Positions 40,456 through 48,231 are shown, numbered from the stretch's first letter. The stretch is 64,000 bases of DNA from Streptomyces sp. SID8374 (GCF_009865135.1 NZ_WWGH01000004.1:1-64000); one strand, 5' to 3'. Notes: a model not told the origin generated them from the letters alone. Program-made: numbers and translations.

Positions 40456-41192
40456 TGTTCTCCGGGCGGGGTGATGTGGTGGCGGGCCTCGGCCAGTTCG
40501 GCGAGCAGCCCCAGGGCCTGGTCGCGTACGGCGGCGGCACCGAGAGGGTGGCTGGCGACGGCATCGTCGGGAACCTTGTCGGCCAGGACGTGCCGCAGGC
40601 TGTGCAGCCGCCCGGCGAGGGCGGGGCCGTCCAGCTCCTTCGTCCAGGACGTCAGCGTCTCGTCGGAGGCGGTGTGGGAGAGGGCGGGCCAGGTGCCGTT
40701 GAAGGTGGCCAGGTCGAAGACCGCCCCGCGCAGCCGCGCCTCGTTCTCGTGGCACCAGACGGCACCGGCCCGGTCACGGGCCCGTTCGGCACGCTGGCGT
40801 TCGGGGTAGCGGTCGCCGTGGTAGCTGGCGGCGTCGCGCTCCAGGCGTACGAACCGGCTCTCGGCGCTGGAGCGGGCGGTCAGCCCGAGGGCGTCGGCGA
40901 CCTGCTGCCAGGACGCCCCGCGGTTGCGGGCGGCCCGGGTGAGGTCGCGCTCCAGGGTGTCCAGGGCCGCGCGGGCCTCGTCGAGCTGGGTGAGCGCGGC
41001 CAGGACGTCGTCGGCCGGCACCTGCGCCTGCTCGCCGTCGGGGAGGGCGCCGTACCCGTCGGCGGCCGCGCGTACGGCGTGCATCACGCGGACCGGGTCG
41101 ATCCAGTCGCGGCCGCCGCCGTACCGCGCCAGCAGCAGCGCCTCGGCTTCCTGCAGTCGCTGTTCGCGGGTCTCGTAGTCGGGCTTCGCCAT
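40446..41192 (-). CDS. HTH DNA-binding protein (248 aa)
   Basis: ATG at 41192. Begins MAKPDYETREQRLQEAEALL; the HTH is at about 85-120 (TRAARNRGASWQQVADALGL then TARSSAESRFVRLERDA), like the SWQQVADALG-type HTH of the 20564 regulator. The C-terminal helical part (TFNGTWPALSHTASDETLTS, HSLRHVLADKVPDDAVASHP) is unlike it. A TGTCCGCG palindrome is 29 bases upstream of the start, a candidate operator. The terminal Pro-Cys-stop is supplied by the palindrome repeat, so the original C terminus may have been different. Confidence 0.7.
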   Translation of the reverse strand: MAKPDYETREQRLQEAEALLLARYGGGRDWIDPVRVMHAVRAAADGYGALPDGEQAQVPADDVLAALTQLDEARAALDTLERDLTRAARNRGASWQQVADALGLTARSSAESRFVRLERDAASYHGDRYPERQRAERARDRAGAVWCHENEARLRGAVFDLATFNGTWPALSHTASDETLTSWTKELDGPALAGRLHSLRHVLADKVPDDAVASHPLGAAAVRDQALGLLAELAEARHHITPPGEHPC

Positions 41193-41220
41193 GCCGGGCA
41201 GCCTGCCACCGTCCACCCCG

Positions 41221-41240
41221 TGTCCGCGAATCGCGTACGG
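41221..41240. repeat. TGTCCGCG-type palindrome, copy 4
   Basis: TGTCCGCGAATCGCGTACGG, one base different from copy 1 at 4096. It lies 29 bases upstream of the HTH gene starting at 41192. Confidence 0.6.
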
Positions 41241-41589
41241 GAGCCGGCGACTCCAGCCGTCGGAGTTCGCATATGCGGATGATCTAGCACAAACGACGGC
41301 CTGACCTGGCCGGATGCCCGCACTCCCGGGCGGGGCGATCATGCAGAACAGGCCCGAGAAGAGGCGTGAGGGGGGCCAGGAGCGCCGATCTCCACTCCGG
41401 CGCCGGGGAGTGCGGATCAGGCTCCGGGAGCCGCACAGGACCGGCCAGGGACGCCCCACCCCGCTCCTGTAAGTCGCCGCGCGGAGCGCGTCTGTCGTCC
41501 CTCGGCGAAGCCGAGAGGGATGAAGGGCTGTGCCCGTAGGGCTCCTTTCAGTGCCCTGACCTGCACGGACTTCCCCGGGACGCCCCACA

Positions 41590-41627
41590 GCGAGGCCCCG
41601 TCACCCGAATGGGTGACGGGGCCTCGC
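41590..41627. terminator. 17-base-pair hairpin
   Basis: GCGAGGCCCCGTCACCC and GGGTGACGGGGCCTCGC around GAAT; perfect stem. Terminator-like, with no adjacent gene end. Confidence 0.7.
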
Positions 41628-41804
41628 CCCCTCCTCTGGGCTATTAACAGGCCCTTGCGCTCGTTACCGGCCGGTGTTGTCGCGCCCATGACCGCAGGTT
41701 CCCGGCTCTCCGCCGGATCCCAGCCCGGGTCACGGCCTTGGCCAGCAGTCCGAGGGGGTCAAGATCGTTTACGCCGGGACGGGCCCGAAAGGTGTCCTGA
41801 CCTG

Positions 41805-41840
41805 GGGTGTTGGGTGCGGCTCGCACCGCACCCAACACCC
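41805..41840. terminator. 15-base-pair hairpin
   Basis: GGGTGTTGGGTGCGG and CCGCACCCAACACCC around CTCGCA. It lies 206 bases beyond the stop of the minus-strand helicase-like gene and could end that operon. Confidence 0.65.
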
Positions 41841-42045
41841 GGGGCGGGGGCGCAGGGGCCAGTTAATAGGCGGCGGTGTCCCGAAACGGGACACCGGCCC
41901 GCACGGGCCTGCGACGCCGACTTCTGCAGAACCGTGCGATAAGCCCGGCCGGGAACGACGCAGCCCCCGGCGCAGAGCGCGCCGAGGGCTGCCGGTGTGT
42001 GACTACCCCCGCACCGTGTCATACGGAGCGGACAGCGTCGCGGGC

Positions 42046-42825
42046 TCAGCTGCCTGGCCGCGCCGACGCCATGTCGTTGGGCCGGTCGACCAGGCGGTGG
42101 TACTCGGGTTCGAAGCGCACCGGGACCGTGCCGCTGCGCTGCCACCCGTGGGCCGCGATGATGTCGGCCTCACCACGGCGCTCGGGCACGGTGCCGTCGG
42201 TGTCGGGACGGTGCAGCACGATCGCCGCAGTCGCGTCGACCAGGGCCGCGTCCCCTGGGAGCAGGTCCGCGAGCGACGGCACCGTACGCTCCTGCCCCCA
42301 TTCGGTCCGCTCCAGGTGGGCGGTAACCAGGACGGCAGCCTGCCGGTCCTCGGCGATCTGCCGCAGGACGGCCAAGGTCGCACCTTTCGCGAGTTCGCCG
42401 TCCGCCGCCATGGCGTAGTCGTCCACGATGATCAGGTCCACGTCCTCGACCTGGTCGAGCTCCTGGACGATCTGCTCGGGTCGGCGGAGGTCTCTCGGCG
42501 TCCACGTCCACAGCCGGGTCTCGCTGAGTGAATCGCTGGCCCGGCGCAGCCTGGTGATGCGGCCCTCGTTGAGGGTCTCCCACCGGTCGACGTTCGTGGA
42601 GGACTCAGCGGCGAGGAAGTTGCCCAGCAGCGTGCCGTGGTCCACCTGCAGGTTGGTGAAGGCGACAGCCCTCCCGTCGGCGAGGTTGTGCCGGGCCACG
42701 GTGAGCGCGAAGGCGCTGGTGCCGGCGGAGGGCCGCCCGGCCACAGCCGTGACCTTTCCGGCGGGAAGCGGACCGGCTAAGGCGTCGAAGTCGGAGAGTC
42801 CGGTGAACAGAGGTGGGCGGATCAT
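42046..42825 (-). CDS. DnaB-like RecA-fold protein with altered Walker A
   Basis: 259 residues from the ATG at 42825. Structure parallels the C-terminal helicase domain of DnaB: FDALAGPLPAGKVTAVAGRP, then SAGTSAFALTVARHNLADGR (Walker A GRPSAGTS with Thr in place of Lys), DLIIVDDYAMAADGELAKGA (Walker B) and AAVLVTAHLERTEWGQ, the usual helicase 'QLNR' region. Loss of the Walker lysine suggests it does not hydrolyse ATP normally. Following the DnaB gene closely (41 bases), it could be an inactive partner or loader of that helicase. It is the last gene of the replication operon. Confidence 0.7.
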   Translation of the reverse strand: MIRPPLFTGLSDFDALAGPLPAGKVTAVAGRPSAGTSAFALTVARHNLADGRAVAFTNLQVDHGTLLGNFLAAESSTNVDRWETLNEGRITRLRRASDSLSETRLWTWTPRDLRRPEQIVQELDQVEDVDLIIVDDYAMAADGELAKGATLAVLRQIAEDRQAAVLVTAHLERTEWGQERTVPSLADLLPGDAALVDATAAIVLHRPDTDGTVPERRGEADIIAAHGWQRSGTVPVRFEPEYHRLVDRPNDMASARPGS

Positions 42826-42865
42826 GGGTAGTTCCCTCCCGAATAATTCGTACTGACATTCGATT

Positions 42866-44251
42866 TCAGGTGCGGGCCATGTCGACGAACCGGCTGTAGT
42901 GGCCCTGGAAGGCGGTGGTGATGATCGTCGTCGGCCCGTTGCGGTGCTTGCCGACGATCAGGTCGGCCTCGCCTGCACGGTCGGACTCCTTGTCGTACTG
43001 GTCCTCGCGGTGCAGCAGGATCACCACGTCCGCGTCCTGCTCCAGCGAACCGGACTCCCTCAGGTCGGAGACCATCGGCCGCTTGTCGGTGCGCTGCTCG
43101 GGCCCGCGGTTGAGCTGCGAGAGCGCGATGACCGGCACCTCCAGTTCCTTGGCCATCAGCTTGAGCTGGCGGGAGATGTCGGAGACCTCCTGCTGGCGGC
43201 TCTCGGGGCGGCGGCCGCCGCCGTACTGGAGCAGCTGGAGGTAGTCGATGACGACCAGGTCGAGCTTGCCGCGCTGCTTGAGCCGGCGGGCCTTGGTGCG
43301 GATGGACATGGCGGTCAGCTCGGGAGAGTCGTCCAGGAGCAGGGCCCCGGCGTCGACCCGGGCCTTGGCCTTGCCCATCCGGTTCCAGGCGGCCTCGTCG
43401 AGCTGACCGGAGCGGATGTGGTGCAGCGCGATGGAGCCCTCGGCGGACAACAGCCGCATGTGGAGCTCTTTGCGGCCCATTTCCAGGGAGAAGAACGCGC
43501 TGGTGAGCTGGTGCTTGAGGCTGGCGGCCCGGGCGATGTCCAGACCGAGCGTCGACTTGCCCATCGCCGGGCGTCCGGCGATCAGGATGAGCTGGCCGGG
43601 CTGCAGGCCGAGGGTGAGGCTGTCGAGGTCGGCGAAGCCGGTCGGCACGCCGGTGAGCTCGCCGGGCTTGCGCTTCCCGGCGGCCTCGATGTCGTCGAAG
43701 GTCTCGTCCATGCCTTCCGAGGCGTCCAGCAGCGACTCGTCGCCTCGGTGGCGGACCACGCCGTACAGGCGCTCCTGCGCCCGCTCGACCAGTTCGTCGG
43801 TGTCGCCGTCGCGGGCGTAGCCGCTGGCTGCGATGGCCGTACCGGCGATGACGAGGTTCCGGGCGACGGCGGCCGCGTAGACGATCTCGGCGTAGTACGA
43901 GGCGTTCGCCGCCGTGGGCACCTGCTGGACCAGCGTGTGCAGGTAGGCCGCACCGCCGATCTTCGTCAGCTCGCCGGTCTTGGTCAGGTGGGCCGCCACC
44001 GTGATCGGGTCGGCGGGCTCGCCCTTGCCATGGACGTCGAGGATGGCGCGGAACACGGTCTCGTGCGCCGGCCGGTAGAAGTCCGGGCCCTGCAGGACCT
44101 CAGCGACGTCCCCGATCGCGTCCTTCGACAGCAGCATGCCGCCCAGGACGGACTGCTCCGCCTCCAGATCCTGGGGCGGGACGCGCTCGAAGTCGCGCGG
44201 GTCGACGTCCTCGCCGGAACCGGCGCGGGCAGGACGGGTGGCTACGCTCAT
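42866..44251 (-). CDS. DnaB-type replicative helicase (Rep2-like)
   Basis: 461 residues from the ATG at 44251. N-terminal helicase domain (VPPQDLEAEQSVLGGMLLSK, IVYAAAVARNLVIAGTAIAA), linker helix, then Walker A LILIAGRPAMGKSTLGLDIA (about 220-240), SLEMGRKELHMRLLSAEGSI, Walker B DLVVIDYLQLLQYGG and LSQLNRGPEQRTDKRPMVSD, with ESGSLEQDADVVILLHREDQ; all standard for hexameric DnaB. pSLA2-type Streptomyces linear plasmids carry a helicase-like Rep2 next to Rep1. As part of a rep1-rep2-like operon it should unwind the origin bidirectionally. Confidence 0.92.
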   Translation of the reverse strand: MSVATRPARAGSGEDVDPRDFERVPPQDLEAEQSVLGGMLLSKDAIGDVAEVLQGPDFYRPAHETVFRAILDVHGKGEPADPITVAAHLTKTGELTKIGGAAYLHTLVQQVPTAANASYYAEIVYAAAVARNLVIAGTAIAASGYARDGDTDELVERAQERLYGVVRHRGDESLLDASEGMDETFDDIEAAGKRKPGELTGVPTGFADLDSLTLGLQPGQLILIAGRPAMGKSTLGLDIARAASLKHQLTSAFFSLEMGRKELHMRLLSAEGSIALHHIRSGQLDEAAWNRMGKAKARVDAGALLLDDSPELTAMSIRTKARRLKQRGKLDLVVIDYLQLLQYGGGRRPESRQQEVSDISRQLKLMAKELEVPVIALSQLNRGPEQRTDKRPMVSDLRESGSLEQDADVVILLHREDQYDKESDRAGEADLIVGKHRNGPTTIITTAFQGHYSRFVDMART

Positions 44252-44338
44252 GATGGATCTCCGTTCACGGGATTCGGGCAGCGGCCGGACCGGGCAAGGT
44301 CTCCGGCCGCTGCTGTCGTTCGGGGAAGGCCGGGCGGT

Positions 44339-45517
44339 TCAGGACGCGGCGGCAAGCACCGGGGCCTGACGGCACTCGCACGGGCCGATCGGCAGGAAGG
44401 TCTCCGGGTCCTCGGCAAGGCCGGACCCGTTGCACTTCGAGCACTTCGGCGCGGCCGCCGCCGGGTGACCGACCGCACTGGTCGGGACCGGCGGAAGCTT
44501 CTTCAGGTGGTTCCGGTAGACCGCCACCACGTTGAAGACCCGGTCCGGGTCGCAGCTGCGGGCCAAGTGGCTACGTAGCTTCGGGATCGTCCAGCCCTCT
44601 GCCAGGGCGTCGGAGGCGAGCGGCAGCAGCATGTCCTCGACCTCCGCCCGGTTCATCCGGTCGCGGCCCGGCAGCCCGAGCAGCATCTCCAGGAGCTCTT
44701 CCCCCTGGCCGTCGCGCGGCGCGGGCACCCCGGCAGCAGCAGCCGGAGCGGGGTTGTCTTCCGGCGCAGCCGTCTCTCTCGTCGTCTCCGTCTCGGTGTC
44801 CGGTGTGACGGACGTTGCCGCTGCGTCTGCTGCGGAGGGAGAGAGAGAAGATCCAGAGGAAGACACCAGAGGAAGATCGCGTTCCTGCTGGTCATCCCCC
44901 GTGAGCGGGTCGGAAATCCGACCCTGTGGGTCGGAAATCCGACCCGACGGGTCGGAAATCCGACCCGCTTCCCCATCCGGGTCGGATTTCCGACCCGCTT
45001 TGGAGACGTCCTTGTCAGCCCCGTCAGCGTCCTTCTCGACGAGCTCGGCGAGCGCCGTACCGAGGGCCCTGAGCTTGTCCTCGGCGTTCCGCCAGCCCGC
45101 GTAGTCGACCGGCGCGTCATCGTTGATGCGCAGGCGCAGCGGCTTCATGAGGGCGCTCTCGCGCGAGGACGTCTTGATGGGCTGACCCTCGGGAGTGGTC
45201 ACCAGACCGACCTTGGTGAGGCCGTCGAGAATGCCCCGGACCCGGGTGAGGCTGCTCGGGCCCTTGCCCTTGCCCGGGCCCGGGATCAGCTCGCACAGCT
45301 TCCGGAGCGTGAGCACCCGGACGTGGTTCTTGAACTTGTCGACCACCAGGCCGCGCAGCACGAGGTAGCCGCGGACCTCGCCGTCCTTGAGGTCCTCGCA
45401 CAGGGCGATCCAGTCCTTGACCCGGGTGTCGTACCAGCCGTCGTTGTCGGGCCCGTACAGCTCGACCACCTGGTCCGGGGTCACCACCGGGACCTTCGGG
45501 CGCTTGGGAGTGCTCAT
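44339..45517 (-). CDS. Plasmid replication initiator (Rep1-like) with iterons in the gene
   Basis: 392 residues from the ATG at 45517. Residues about 1-125 look like a winged-helix initiator domain (DWIALCEDLKDGEVRGYLVL, LTLRKLCELIPGPGKGKGPS, LTRVRGILDGLTKVGLVTTP). Residues about 173-203 are three Gly-Arg-Ile-Ser-Asp-Pro units, the translation of four 18-base iterons. A helical part and a C-terminal zinc-finger-like PKCSKCNGSGLAEDPETFLP ending PCECR follow. Phage lambda O and pSLA2 Rep1 have origins inside their genes in the same way. It is followed 88 bases on by the DnaB gene. Confidence 0.8.
   Translation of the reverse strand: MSTPKRPKVPVVTPDQVVELYGPDNDGWYDTRVKDWIALCEDLKDGEVRGYLVLRGLVVDKFKNHVRVLTLRKLCELIPGPGKGKGPSSLTRVRGILDGLTKVGLVTTPEGQPIKTSSRESALMKPLRLRINDDAPVDYAGWRNAEDKLRALGTALAELVEKDADGADKDVSKAGRKSDPDGEAGRISDPSGRISDPQGRISDPLTGDDQQERDLPLVSSSGSSLSPSAADAAATSVTPDTETETTRETAAPEDNPAPAAAAGVPAPRDGQGEELLEMLLGLPGRDRMNRAEVEDMLLPLASDALAEGWTIPKLRSHLARSCDPDRVFNVVAVYRNHLKKLPPVPTSAVGHPAAAAPKCSKCNGSGLAEDPETFLPIGPCECRQAPVLAAAS
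44907..44996. repeat. Origin iterons inside the initiator gene
   Basis: Four copies of the 18-base palindrome GGGTCGGAAATCCGACCC: 44907-44924, 44928-44945, 44949-44966 and, inverted (TTT centre), 44979-44996. The first three start at 21-base intervals, the last after 30. The phasing places sites on one face of the helix, as in initiator-binding iterons. Predicted replication origin. Confidence 0.85.
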
Positions 45518-45741
45518 CGGGTCACCGCCGGCGCGGCCGGGGCGGGAAGGACGCGCGAGGGCGCCGGGGTGCTAGTCACCCGGCCGTTGTATCCGCCAAA
45601 GCGGACACCCCCATCGGGGCAGGTCAAACGGGCTTCAACGCAATCTGTAGTCATCACGGCGCCTTCGTACGCGGCCGCGACGGTTAGCGTCGCGGGCTCC
45701 GCGGAGGCGAGCCGGAAAAGGTGGTGCTGCTGGTGGTGCAT
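45514..45741 (-). CDS. Small protein upstream of rep (75 aa)
   Basis: Starts MHHQQHHLFRLASAEPATLT at 45741 behind GGGAGAG, or MTTDCVEARLTCPDGGVRFG at 45654; the shorter start has the better codon bias. Its TGA overlaps the initiator ATG (ATGA), coupling translation, so it may set initiator level. The C-C-x-G core (DCVEARLTCPDGGVRFGGY) could bind metal or be structural. The tail is Pro/Ala-rich. No known family. Confidence 0.5.
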   Translation of the reverse strand: MHHQQHHLFRLASAEPATLTVAAAYEGAVMTTDCVEARLTCPDGGVRFGGYNGRVTSTPAPSRVLPAPAAPAVTR

Positions 45742-45961
45742 GGGGTGCGAACTCTCCCAATCGGGGTAGAGAGTCGCACGTCGGTGATCATCATCGGATA
45801 GCTCACACGGCACCCTGTGGTGCTGCGCTTCCGATAGGAAGACGGCTATCCTGGCGATTGGTGACCGGGCCCCGAGGGGTCGGGAGCCCGGCGTTACCGC
45901 CGACGTACGACTCAGGCGCTGTTGGCTATGGCAGGCCAGTGACTGAGTCAAAAGTTGAGAT

Positions 45962-45995
45962 CGAGAGCCGCTCCTGTTCCCGCAGGGGCGGCTCT
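45962..45995. terminator. Hairpin terminator
   Basis: GAGAGCCGCTCCTG and CAGGGGCGGCTCTC form a 14-base stem with one T-G pair around TTCCCG. It is placed to end the small minus-strand gene at 46001. Confidence 0.7.
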
Positions 45996-46000
45996 CGGCA

Positions 46001-46138
46001 TTACGGGGCGCGAGCGTGCATGACGCACATGATGGGTCCGATCCGCAGGTTGGGGAAACCGGCGATGAGCTGGTAGAACGCGTGATCGCATCCGATCGTG
46101 CCGGACGCCGTCGTGGTGTTGTACCGGACACCGGGCAC
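46001..46138 (-). CDS. Possible very small protein (45 aa)
   Basis: GTG at 46138 with CGGAG five bases ahead. Sequence VPGVRYNTTTASGTIGCDHA ... FPNLRIGPIMCVMHARAP has strong G/C third positions. The hairpin at 45962 lies directly after its stop, which supports transcription. Hydrophobic C terminus with two cysteines; no domain. The wider area 46139-46505 holds no other gene. Confidence 0.35.
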   Translation of the reverse strand: MPGVRYNTTTASGTIGCDHAFYQLIAGFPNLRIGPIMCVMHARAP

Positions 46139-46505
46139 GGATACTCCGAGATCCCGTTCTCCGGGAGAGAACTTGTGGAGGCATCCCGCCACACGGGAAG
46201 CACGGCCCGCCATCGGCGTGTCACCGTGTCCCGCTAGCCCGCAGACAGCGGGTACGCGTAGCCTGCAACGCATCGCAGGCACCTCCTGTTCAGGTGCTTG
46301 GTCACGAGCGCCGACCACCACAACCGGCGACGCGACCGGCAGGCCCCGTACGGGGCCTGTCCGCGTTTCGCGGGCCATCATCCACCTTCCGGGCGGTCTA
46401 CGTAGGCTCAGTGCGAGTTTCCGGAGTGTCGCCGCAGCCCAGCGCGCTGAGTACGGTCACCGGGTGGCCGTCGTAGGCGCCCCGGTTCCGGGGCGCCTAC
46501 GAAAC
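46139..46505. other. Gap between the UTRA gene end and the 46001 gene
   Basis: No gene with consistent codon bias. Short imperfect inverted repeats occur (46480-46500, CGTAGGCGCC / GGCGCCTACG), the last being a perfect 10-base pair around CCGGTTCCGG and a likely terminator of the leftward regulator genes. Confidence 0.4.
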
Positions 46506-47072
46506 TCAGGCCAAAGGAACTTCGAAGCGCAGCTTCCAGCCCGGGCCCAGGGTGTGGCGGGTGACCTCGACGATGCGGCCGTCCTGGGTGACGCCGGTGT
46601 GCGTGATCGTCAGAAGCTGATCTCCGGGCTGAACGCCGAGGGCTTCCGCCTGCTCCGCCGTGGCCGGGCGCTGCTCGACGTCCTCGACGACCGAGTCCTG
46701 AGCCAGGCCGGCCTCGGACATGCGGGAGATGATGCCGCCAACCCCGGTGTCGAGCTGGGCGACAGCGGGAGCGGCCTCGGCCACGAATCCCGGGATGTAG
46801 GAGTCGGCGAGCTGGACCAGGCGCTCGCCCACGAACATCCGGCGAGCCCGAAGCACCACCTCATCGCTGGCGGCGACGCCGAGCAGCTCGGCGATTTCGG
46901 CCGGAGCAGGGCTTCGGCCGACCTCGACCTCGGAGCGGGGGATGGCGCCGCTGCGCTTGATCTCAGCTTCGAACGCGCCATGCGAACCGCTCTCCTCCCG
47001 CTGGGCCGTGCGGTACCGGCTGCGGGCATCGCGGGTGATTGTGCCGTTGGCGTCAACGGTATTGCTGGCCAT
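46506..47072 (-). CDS. UTRA-domain protein without DNA-binding domain
   Basis: 188 residues from the ATG at 47072. After DANGTITRDARSRYRTAQRE comes the effector-binding UTRA domain (RSEVEVGRSPAPAEIAELLG, RARRMFVGERLVQLADSYIP, ISRMSEAGLAQDSVVEDVEQ, GDQLLTITHTGVTQDGRIVE). The partner at 47110 has the same UTRA region plus a winged helix. Here the winged helix is absent although the linker 'TRDARSRY' is retained, so it looks like a GntR protein that has lost its DNA-binding domain. It could form mixed dimers with the full GntR and modulate it. Thirty-seven bases separate the two genes, which are co-transcribed. Confidence 0.8.
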   Translation of the reverse strand: MASNTVDANGTITRDARSRYRTAQREESGSHGAFEAEIKRSGAIPRSEVEVGRSPAPAEIAELLGVAASDEVVLRARRMFVGERLVQLADSYIPGFVAEAAPAVAQLDTGVGGIISRMSEAGLAQDSVVEDVEQRPATAEQAEALGVQPGDQLLTITHTGVTQDGRIVEVTRHTLGPGWKLRFEVPLA

Positions 47073-47109
47073 GCAGTGTGCTCCTGACTTCCGTCGTGTG
47101 TTGATTGGG

Positions 47110-47886
47110 TTATTCCGGCTGGTCGACGGACCAGCTGTAGGAGAAGTGCCAGAGGTTGGCTGGCACCACGTGCAGGCAGACCTCGACGACCCGGCCGTCC
47201 GCCGTCCTGCCGATATGAGTGATCTCGACGACGGACCGGTCGGCCGGGATGCCGAGGGCAGATGCCTCTTCCTTCCCCGGCTGTCGGATCTCAAGGTGTT
47301 CGGTCATGGACGTCTGCTGGTAGCCCAGCTCCGCTAGGCGCGAGATGGACCCGCCCGGACCGGTGTCCTCCTGTTCGAGGGCCGAACCGAAGGCCACATC
47401 GCCGGGGAAGTAGCTCGTGGCGATCTGGACCACGGTGTCGTCGGCGTACATCGTCCGCTCGCGGACTGCAGTGGACTTGCCTCGCCGTGACACCCCCAAA
47501 ATCTCGGCGACCTTCTGCGGAGGCTGACCCCGGTAGACCCGCGACACGCTCTTCGGGGCCATCCCGAGGTTTCGGATCTCCGTATCGAACGCACCCCGCG
47601 AGCCGGCCGCTTCGCGGGCCACTTTGGAGTAACGGGACGTCGCGTCGCGGTGGATCTTCTCCAGAATGCTGGAGACGTAGGTGCCCTGGCCCTTCCGGCT
47701 GACGATCAGACCCTTGTCCTCTAGCGCCCGGTAGGCGTTGCGAACGGTGTCGTACGCCCAGCCCTTGGTGTCCACCAGTTCACGGATCTGCGGCAGCAAG
47801 CTCCCGGGCGGGCGGTCCCCGTTTCGGATCTCCTGCTCCAGCTCGTTGGCGAGCTGGAGCCACTTAGGCGTTCTGCCCTCGGTCAC
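47110..47886 (-). CDS. GntR-family (HutC type) transfer regulator, KorSA/TraR-like
   Basis: 258 residues from a GTG at 47886. Winged helix at about 8-70 (WLQLANELEQEIRNGDRPPG, ELVDTKGWAYDTVRNAYRAL, EDKGLIVSRKGQGTYV), then UTRA about 95-250 (DDTVVQIATSYFPGDVAFGS, ISRLAELGYQQTSMTEHLEI, VVEITHIGRTADGRVVEVCL). GntR/HutC regulators of this class (KorSA, TraR) repress Streptomyces plasmid transfer and spread genes. It faces the transfer operon across a gap with three TAGTTCTG-type operators, so it very probably represses both itself and that operon. Ligand unknown. Confidence 0.9.
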   Translation of the reverse strand: MTEGRTPKWLQLANELEQEIRNGDRPPGSLLPQIRELVDTKGWAYDTVRNAYRALEDKGLIVSRKGQGTYVSSILEKIHRDATSRYSKVAREAAGSRGAFDTEIRNLGMAPKSVSRVYRGQPPQKVAEILGVSRRGKSTAVRERTMYADDTVVQIATSYFPGDVAFGSALEQEDTGPGGSISRLAELGYQQTSMTEHLEIRQPGKEEASALGIPADRSVVEITHIGRTADGRVVEVCLHVVPANLWHFSYSWSVDQPE

Positions 47887-47930
47887 GCGGCCGTCCTCCT
47901 GTCGCGTTCATCGTGCGGGCTCAATGTAAG

Positions 47931-48070
47931 CAGATCTAGTTCTGATCCGCACGACGCGAATCTAAACACGATTACCAGCGACTACGCCATGCAGAACTAG
48001 GTCTGTTGACAACCTGGGCGGGTGGTGCTGTCATTCTTCTCGTCGCACCACTTCAGACCTAGTTCTGAAG
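47931..48070. promoter_or_regulatory. Divergent promoter with three GntR operators
   Basis: CAGATCTAGTTCTGATC (47931-47947), CAGAACTAGGTCTG (47992-48005) and CTTCAGACCTAGTTCTGAAG (48051-48070, perfect seven-base arms) share CAGAnCTAGnTCTG. The second abuts a -35 TTGACA (48006-48011) with a -10 near 48030-48036. The third overlies the start of the message. Three operators let the GntR pair silence both directions. The first overlies the regulator promoter. Confidence 0.8.
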
Positions 48071-48091
48071 TGGGCGGCGAATAGGACAGCC

Positions 48092-48172
48092 ATGCCAAAA
48101 ACGGCGTCACCGGACCTTCTCGGAGCTGTACCGAGCCCGGTGGACCAGGAAGAACTCCACAGAGAGCTATGA
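48092..48172 (+). CDS. Micro-ORF 1 of the transfer operon leader (26 aa)
   Basis: MPKTASPDLLGAVPSPVDQE ... with AGGACAG seven bases before the ATG. Its TGA overlaps the next ATG (ATGA). Acidic, helical C terminus (PVDQEELHREL). Possible leader peptide or true small gene; part of a chain of four overlapping frames. Confidence 0.45.
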   Translation: MPKTASPDLLGAVPSPVDQEELHREL

Positions 48173-48231
48173 GGAACAGAGCAACCCTTTGCGCAGGTCA
48201 GTTGGCCACGTGGGCCGCCGGCGCGAGGTGA
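48169..48231 (+). CDS. Micro-ORF 2 of the leader (20 aa)
   Basis: MRNRATLCAGQLATWAAGAR, starting inside the stop of micro-ORF 1 and ending inside the GTG of micro-ORF 3 (GTGA). Codon bias is moderate. Likely only needed to keep ribosomes moving along the leader. Confidence 0.35.
   Translation: MRNRATLCAGQLATWAAGAR

Larger units (their letters stand above)
41193..42045. other. 850-base non-coding region beside the replication module
   Basis: No frame has consistent codon bias. The region carries strong hairpins at 41590-41627 and 41805-41840, a TGTCCGCG palindrome at 41221, and short inverted repeats near 41500 (CCCTCGG/CCGAGAGGG). Its place between the HTH gene and the leftward-reading helicase genes makes it a candidate for replication-linked structure or a non-coding RNA. 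Confidence 0.45.
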
